Shown here in pieces: positions 21,785 to 24,835 of a DNA stretch of 24,835 nt. Source of the stretch: CAZJGG01 sp964545475 (GTDB taxonomy: Bacteria; Bacillota; Clostridia; Lachnospirales; JAISER01); NCBI GenBank assembly GCA_964545475.1, contig CAZJGG010000046.1:1-24835 (forward strand), written 5' to 3'. The translations under genes and the position numbers were made by a program. Each line of letters begins with the position of its first letter. Within the stretch, counting starts at the first letter, position 1. Below the pieces are notes generated by a model. It was not told the DNA's origin. It saw nothing but the letters and a program-made list of their open reading frames with translations, and made no database searches.

Positions 21785-24025
21785 TTATCTTAACAACTGT
21801 AAAACTGCTTGAGGAGCTTGGTTTGCTTGAGCAAGCATAGCTGTTGCAGCTTGTTGTAAAACGTTAGATTTAGTTAAGTTCATCATTTCTTTAGCCATAT
21901 CAGTGTCACGGATACGAGATTCGGAAGCTGATAAGTTTTCGGAAGAAATGTCAAGAGATTTAATTGCGTATTCAAGTCTGTTTTGAACAGCGCCTAATTT
22001 AGAACGTTCAGTTGTAACATAAGAAAGTGATTCGTCAAGAACGTCTAGGAAGTTAGTGATATCAGCACCTGTGTCTGTAAGAACGTTAAGTTTGGATTTA
22101 CCGTTGCCATCGCCAATGCCTAAGAAATCTGTTTTAACAGAGCTGATAGACAACTGAATGCTTTGGTTAGAGTTAGCACCAACTTGGAAATAAAGACCAG
22201 GAGTGTTGCCGTTTAATGTATTAATTTGGTCTTTAGAGCTTGTAATTTGTTCACCATATCTGTTGATTTGTTCTTGGTATCTATCAACAGATTTTTGTGC
22301 TTGAACAACATCAACGTCTGCAAGGTTTTTAGTTTGAGTTACTTTGTTAAATAAGTCATACAAATCAGCAGAGTTTCTAACATTGTTTTGAAGTTTCAAA
22401 CCTTGGTTGCTAGAATGAGCGTAAGTTGTTGGAGGTATAGTTGCTGTTACGCCAGGAGCAAGGAAGCCGCCGCTCTTATTAGCCCCTACGAATCTAACTG
22501 CCTCTGGGTTAGCAGCATCAAAAGTTTTTACAGCAGCAAGAGCTGTCATAACGGCATTAAGTTGTGTTTGGAAATTACCACCAGTAGCTCCAGCTATATT
22601 AATAGCTGTAGAAGCACCACCACCATCGTCCTTACCGTTTAACACAATTGAAAACGTAGTACCTGTTAAGGTTACAGTTGCACTAATTTCTTTTGCAAGG
22701 TCACCGGCAGTAGCGGCGCCGCTACCTAAGGTTGCACCTGAAGCATCTGTGAAATGTTTATTTGCTATTTCTTGAAGTAAAGCTTGATCCCATTTATCTG
22801 GGGCATAGGTAATCAATTCATCACGGAAAGCTTGAACTGCAGCATTAACGGCAGCTTGTTTTGCGGTTGCATAAGTACCGCCATTTACAGTCGCACCCTG
22901 TAAAGCACCAACATTAGCATTTAAAGTGCCAATAAGGGTATTTCTTGCAGCCGTATCAACATTTGAATCAAACGCTTTTAAATTTTGGCTTGCAACATAA
23001 GCAGCGTTCATTCTCGTGCCTAAATCGCTACCGCCATGAGTAAGAATATTAATATCAGTTCCTGTAGATGCAGTGCTGTCTTGCATTTCGCCCGTCAACC
23101 TAATAGACCACGCACCACCGTTGCTAAGAGTAACTACTGCATTAGTGGATTTGAATTCTGTACCTGAAGGAGGAACAGTTGGGTTAGCTAATATGAGATC
23201 CTTATTCTTACTACTATCAAAGTATTTATTAGCTAAAGTGTTAATTTCTGACTCGGTCCATAGTTTTGGATCTAACTTAGATAATTCATCGCGGAAATCT
23301 TTTGTAGCCTTTTCAAGAACGCTAGCATTTAAGCTTGTAACACCAGCGTAGGTAGAAATATTAGAACCCTCAAGAGCTTTAATAGCATTTGTCTTAGCGG
23401 TTTCTAATAATCTTTTGCCAGACTCAAAAGCTTCTACTGCATCTGAAACTGACTTGAAGTCGTCATATGCTTGAGTTTGTTTTGCTAAAGCATCAGTTAA
23501 ACCATTGTTAGCGCTATTTAAGTTAGTTTGAGCAACAGCATATTTTGTGCTTGCATTTTTAAGGAATTCTAATGGGTCTGCAAAAGAGCCATTGATAACT
23601 TTCTTTTTGTTAAATTCTATTCTTTCAGCCATAGAATCAATTTCAGAAGTTAACTGATCAATTTCGTCTTGAACTTTTTTACGGTCGCCAGTACCGATAG
23701 AGTTGTGTTCGTTTGTATCGTTAGAAACTTGAACAGTTAATTCACGAATTCTTTGAAGCATATTATCGATTTCTTGCATACCACCTTCAGCAGTTTGAAC
23801 AAGAGAGATAGCATCTTGAGAGTTTTTAGAAGCCATGTCAAGACCACGGATTTGCGCTCTCATTTTTTCGCTGATAGCAAGGCCTGCAGCATCGTCTGCA
23901 GCAGAGTTAATTTTGTAGCCGGAAGAAAGACGAGCAGAAGATTTAGCTTGAGTGTTTCCAACAAGCTTGGCATTTCTGTGTGAATTTAAAGATAAAACGT
24001 TAGTTTGGATAACCATATTACTCAT
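21785..24025 (-). CDS. fliC: Flagellin with enlarged, duplicated central domain
   Basis: Filament protein of the flagellum, exported and polymerised outside the cell. The 746 residues begin with D0/D1 (TNVLSLNSHRNAKLVGN, SSARLSSGYKINSAADDAAG, then QRIRELTVQVSNDTN) and end with SESRIRDTDMAKEMMNLTKS and AQANQAPQAVLQLLR, both canonical. A large insert lies between: helical segments (about 155-210 and 555-605) enclose two related blocks of about 145 residues (about 205-355 and 362-505). These share a FRDEL-x-P-x-W-I/ANKxF pattern and a beta-rich second half. There are no cysteines. I chose ATG 24025 because AAGGAAGGA lies 9 bases upstream; the extra upstream frame is leader. A sigmaD promoter and a long leader precede it. 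Confidence 0.95.
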   Translation of the reverse strand: MSNMVIQTNVLSLNSHRNAKLVGNTQAKSSARLSSGYKINSAADDAAGLAISEKMRAQIRGLDMASKNSQDAISLVQTAEGGMQEIDNMLQRIRELTVQVSNDTNEHNSIGTGDRKKVQDEIDQLTSEIDSMAERIEFNKKKVINGSFADPLEFLKNASTKYAVAQTNLNSANNGLTDALAKQTQAYDDFKSVSDAVEAFESGKRLLETAKTNAIKALEGSNISTYAGVTSLNASVLEKATKDFRDELSKLDPKLWTESEINTLANKYFDSSKNKDLILANPTVPPSGTEFKSTNAVVTLSNGGAWSIRLTGEMQDSTASTGTDINILTHGGSDLGTRMNAAYVASQNLKAFDSNVDTAARNTLIGTLNANVGALQGATVNGGTYATAKQAAVNAAVQAFRDELITYAPDKWDQALLQEIANKHFTDASGATLGSGAATAGDLAKEISATVTLTGTTFSIVLNGKDDGGGASTAINIAGATGGNFQTQLNAVMTALAAVKTFDAANPEAVRFVGANKSGGFLAPGVTATIPPTTYAHSSNQGLKLQNNVRNSADLYDLFNKVTQTKNLADVDVVQAQKSVDRYQEQINRYGEQITSSKDQINTLNGNTPGLYFQVGANSNQSIQLSISSVKTDFLGIGDGNGKSKLNVLTDTGADITNFLDVLDESLSYVTTERSKLGAVQNRLEYAIKSLDISSENLSASESRIRDTDMAKEMMNLTKSNVLQQAATAMLAQANQAPQAVLQLLR

Positions 24026-24102
24026 AATAAAACATCCTTCCTTGGGATAATTTTTTGTTTGCGAAAATCCATTTCCGCTGCGCATTAAAGGCGCAAATTT
24101 TA

Positions 24103-24134
24103 TTTAAACCAAAGCTCCGGTACTTTGGTTTAAA
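24103..24134 (-). promoter_or_regulatory. Strong hairpin in the flagellin leader
   Basis: TTTAAACCAAAG pairs perfectly with CTTTGGTTTAAA (12 bp, 8-base loop), about 80 bases before the start codon. No T run follows, so it is more likely a stability or translation element than a terminator. Confidence 0.5.
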
Positions 24135-24172
24135 AACGTACAAAAGCTTAAAAACTGTTTATCTTATGTATA

Positions 24173-24268
24173 GTCGTTTTAGTTGAAAAAGGTTGAAAGC
24201 GAGCCTGGAACGCGCGGCTTTAGGCGAGTTCCGGGCGAAACTTGAAGCCCATTTTCAAGTTAAACGAC
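24173..24268 (-). ncRNA. Candidate structured RNA in the flagellin leader
   Basis: In the minus-strand transcript, GTCGTTT (24262-24268) pairs with AAACGAC (24173-24179), and TTGAAAA (24252-24258) with TTTTCAA (24183-24189), as an extended closing stem. Inside it GGGC/GCCC (24247-24250, 24233-24236) and GGAAC/GTTCC (24228-24232, 24207-24211) make two side stems. I do not recognise a known riboswitch; the conserved c-di-GMP aptamer boxes are not visible. Confidence 0.4.
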
Positions 24269-24296
24269 GTTACATGGAATATAAATTCCATAATTT

Positions 24297-24323
24297 ATAT
24301 CGGAAAAATTTTCAAATACTTTA
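24297..24323 (-). promoter_or_regulatory. SigmaD (sigma28) flagellar promoter
   Basis: Minus-strand TAAA (24320-24323), 15-bp spacer and TCCGATAT (24297-24304), close to the TAAA-N15-GCCGATAT consensus. The start would be near 24290, giving a leader of about 265 nt. A small hairpin ATGGAAT / ATTCCAT (24274-24291) lies at the very 5' end. Confidence 0.8.
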
Positions 24324-24679
24324 GTACTTATTTTAAAATTTTCATATTTTTTACATATAAAATTTTTAAGGTAACATCAATATTATTGGTGTAGTAAACC
24401 ATTAGAAAATAAGTTAATCAGAAATATTTATATTGTTGAATGTGAAAAATATCCAAAATAGTCGTGTAAAATGCGTTTATTATTTTGCAAAAGCTGTTTA
24501 AAAATATTTTTTATTTAGCAATATTTGAAATGTATATGCCAATATATTTAATGCAAATTTATTTTTATTTGTTTATAATAAAATTATTAAAGAAAAAGAA
24601 ATAGGACACTCGTTTCATAAATTGAGAGTATGCGCAAACAACGTAGGTAATGCCCCCCAATGTCATCAGCTAAAGTCGA
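24324..24679. other. AT-rich intergenic stretch, no gene seen
   Basis: Very AT-rich DNA upstream of the flagellin promoter. I see no open frame with a ribosome site, no RNA gene and no convincing promoter; a lone TATAAT at 24574-24579 has no -35 partner. Confidence 0.6.
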
Positions 24680-24686
24680 TAATGTT

Positions 24687-24835
24687 GTAGGGGCTGGCGT
24701 CCCCGACAGCCCGAAGCCCCTTGTTGCAAGAAATATCGGGACGTCGAGGACGCCGTCCCCTACGTGTTGCCCATGGTATTTAATGTTGTAGGGGCTGGCG
24801 TCCCCGACAGCCCGAAGCCCCTTGTTGCAAGGAAT
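24687..24835. repeat. Tandem GTAGGGG-ended palindromic repeat, cut by window end
   Basis: A 77-bp element (24687-24763) has inverted ends GTAGGGG and CCCCTAC, and the match continues inward for about 28 bp with a few differences (GGCGTCC, CGAC, CCCGA are shared). A second copy starts about 101 bp later, with the flank TAATGTT also repeated, and runs past the window. It is GC-rich against AT-rich surroundings. Confidence 0.8.

Noticed and set aside
24173..24268. c-di-GMP riboswitch in the flagellin leader
   Set aside because: The conserved boxes of class I and class II aptamers are not visible, so only a generic structured leader is claimed.
24540..24600. Plus-strand promoter near 24574
   Set aside because: The TATAAT has no -35 element at a usable distance and no gene follows before the window ends.

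Overview
The window looks like a chromosomal segment of a strictly anaerobic, motile, low-GC Gram-positive bacterium of the Clostridia type. The evidence is AT-rich DNA, purine-rich Shine-Dalgarno sites, sigmaA and sigmaD type promoters, an Rrf2/IscR-led iron-sulfur operon, many ferredoxin-type proteins, a folate (Wood-Ljungdahl methyl branch) gene set, a Hol-Tox-like type I toxin family and a clostridial-style flagellin. I cannot name a species.

Layout: (1) 1-155 is the 3' end of a class I methyltransferase gene. (2) 196-1103 is an array of five tandem palindrome-bearing repeats lying between two near-identical hairpin terminators. (3) 1144-4275, minus strand, is the iscR-iscS-iscU-mnmA operon, with a good sigmaA promoter and a palindromic operator-like site at the start of the transcript. 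(4) 4415-6680, plus strand and divergent from iscR, is a two-gene NuoE/NuoF-like (HydC/HydB-like) NADH-oxidising module without its usual catalytic partner nearby. (5) 6727-20312, minus strand, is one tightly packed 12-gene operon. In transcription order it encodes an HdrA-like flavoprotein, a ferredoxin-MvhD fusion, MetV, MetF, HdrC, a giant HdrA with a GltD-like NAD(P)H module inserted in it, MvhD/FlxD, FlxC-, FlxB- and FlxA-like proteins, FchA and FolD. (6) 20440-21611 holds three intact type I toxin/antisense-RNA units (28-residue membrane peptide) and one decayed unit. (7) 21785-24025, minus strand, is a large flagellin with a sigmaD promoter and a leader of about 265 nt that can fold. 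(8) 24687 to the end holds GTAGGG-ended palindromic repeats in tandem.

How it may work: the 12-gene operon appears to build an NADH-linked, flavin-bifurcating methylene-tetrahydrofolate reductase. FlxA-like protein (and possibly the GltD insert) would take electrons from NAD(P)H; Flx/MvhD/HdrC/HdrA clusters and flavins would split them between ferredoxin and MetVF; FchA and FolD make the methylene-THF. No HdrB is present, so MetVF may be the direct high-potential sink. This is inferred from gene content. FolD lacks two of its usual active-site residues, which fits with FchA acting as the cyclohydrolase. The most noteworthy items are the HdrA-GltD-HdrA fusion in an HdrB-less complex, the tandem toxin array with a conserved leader/3'-UTR inverted repeat, and the foldable flagellin leader.
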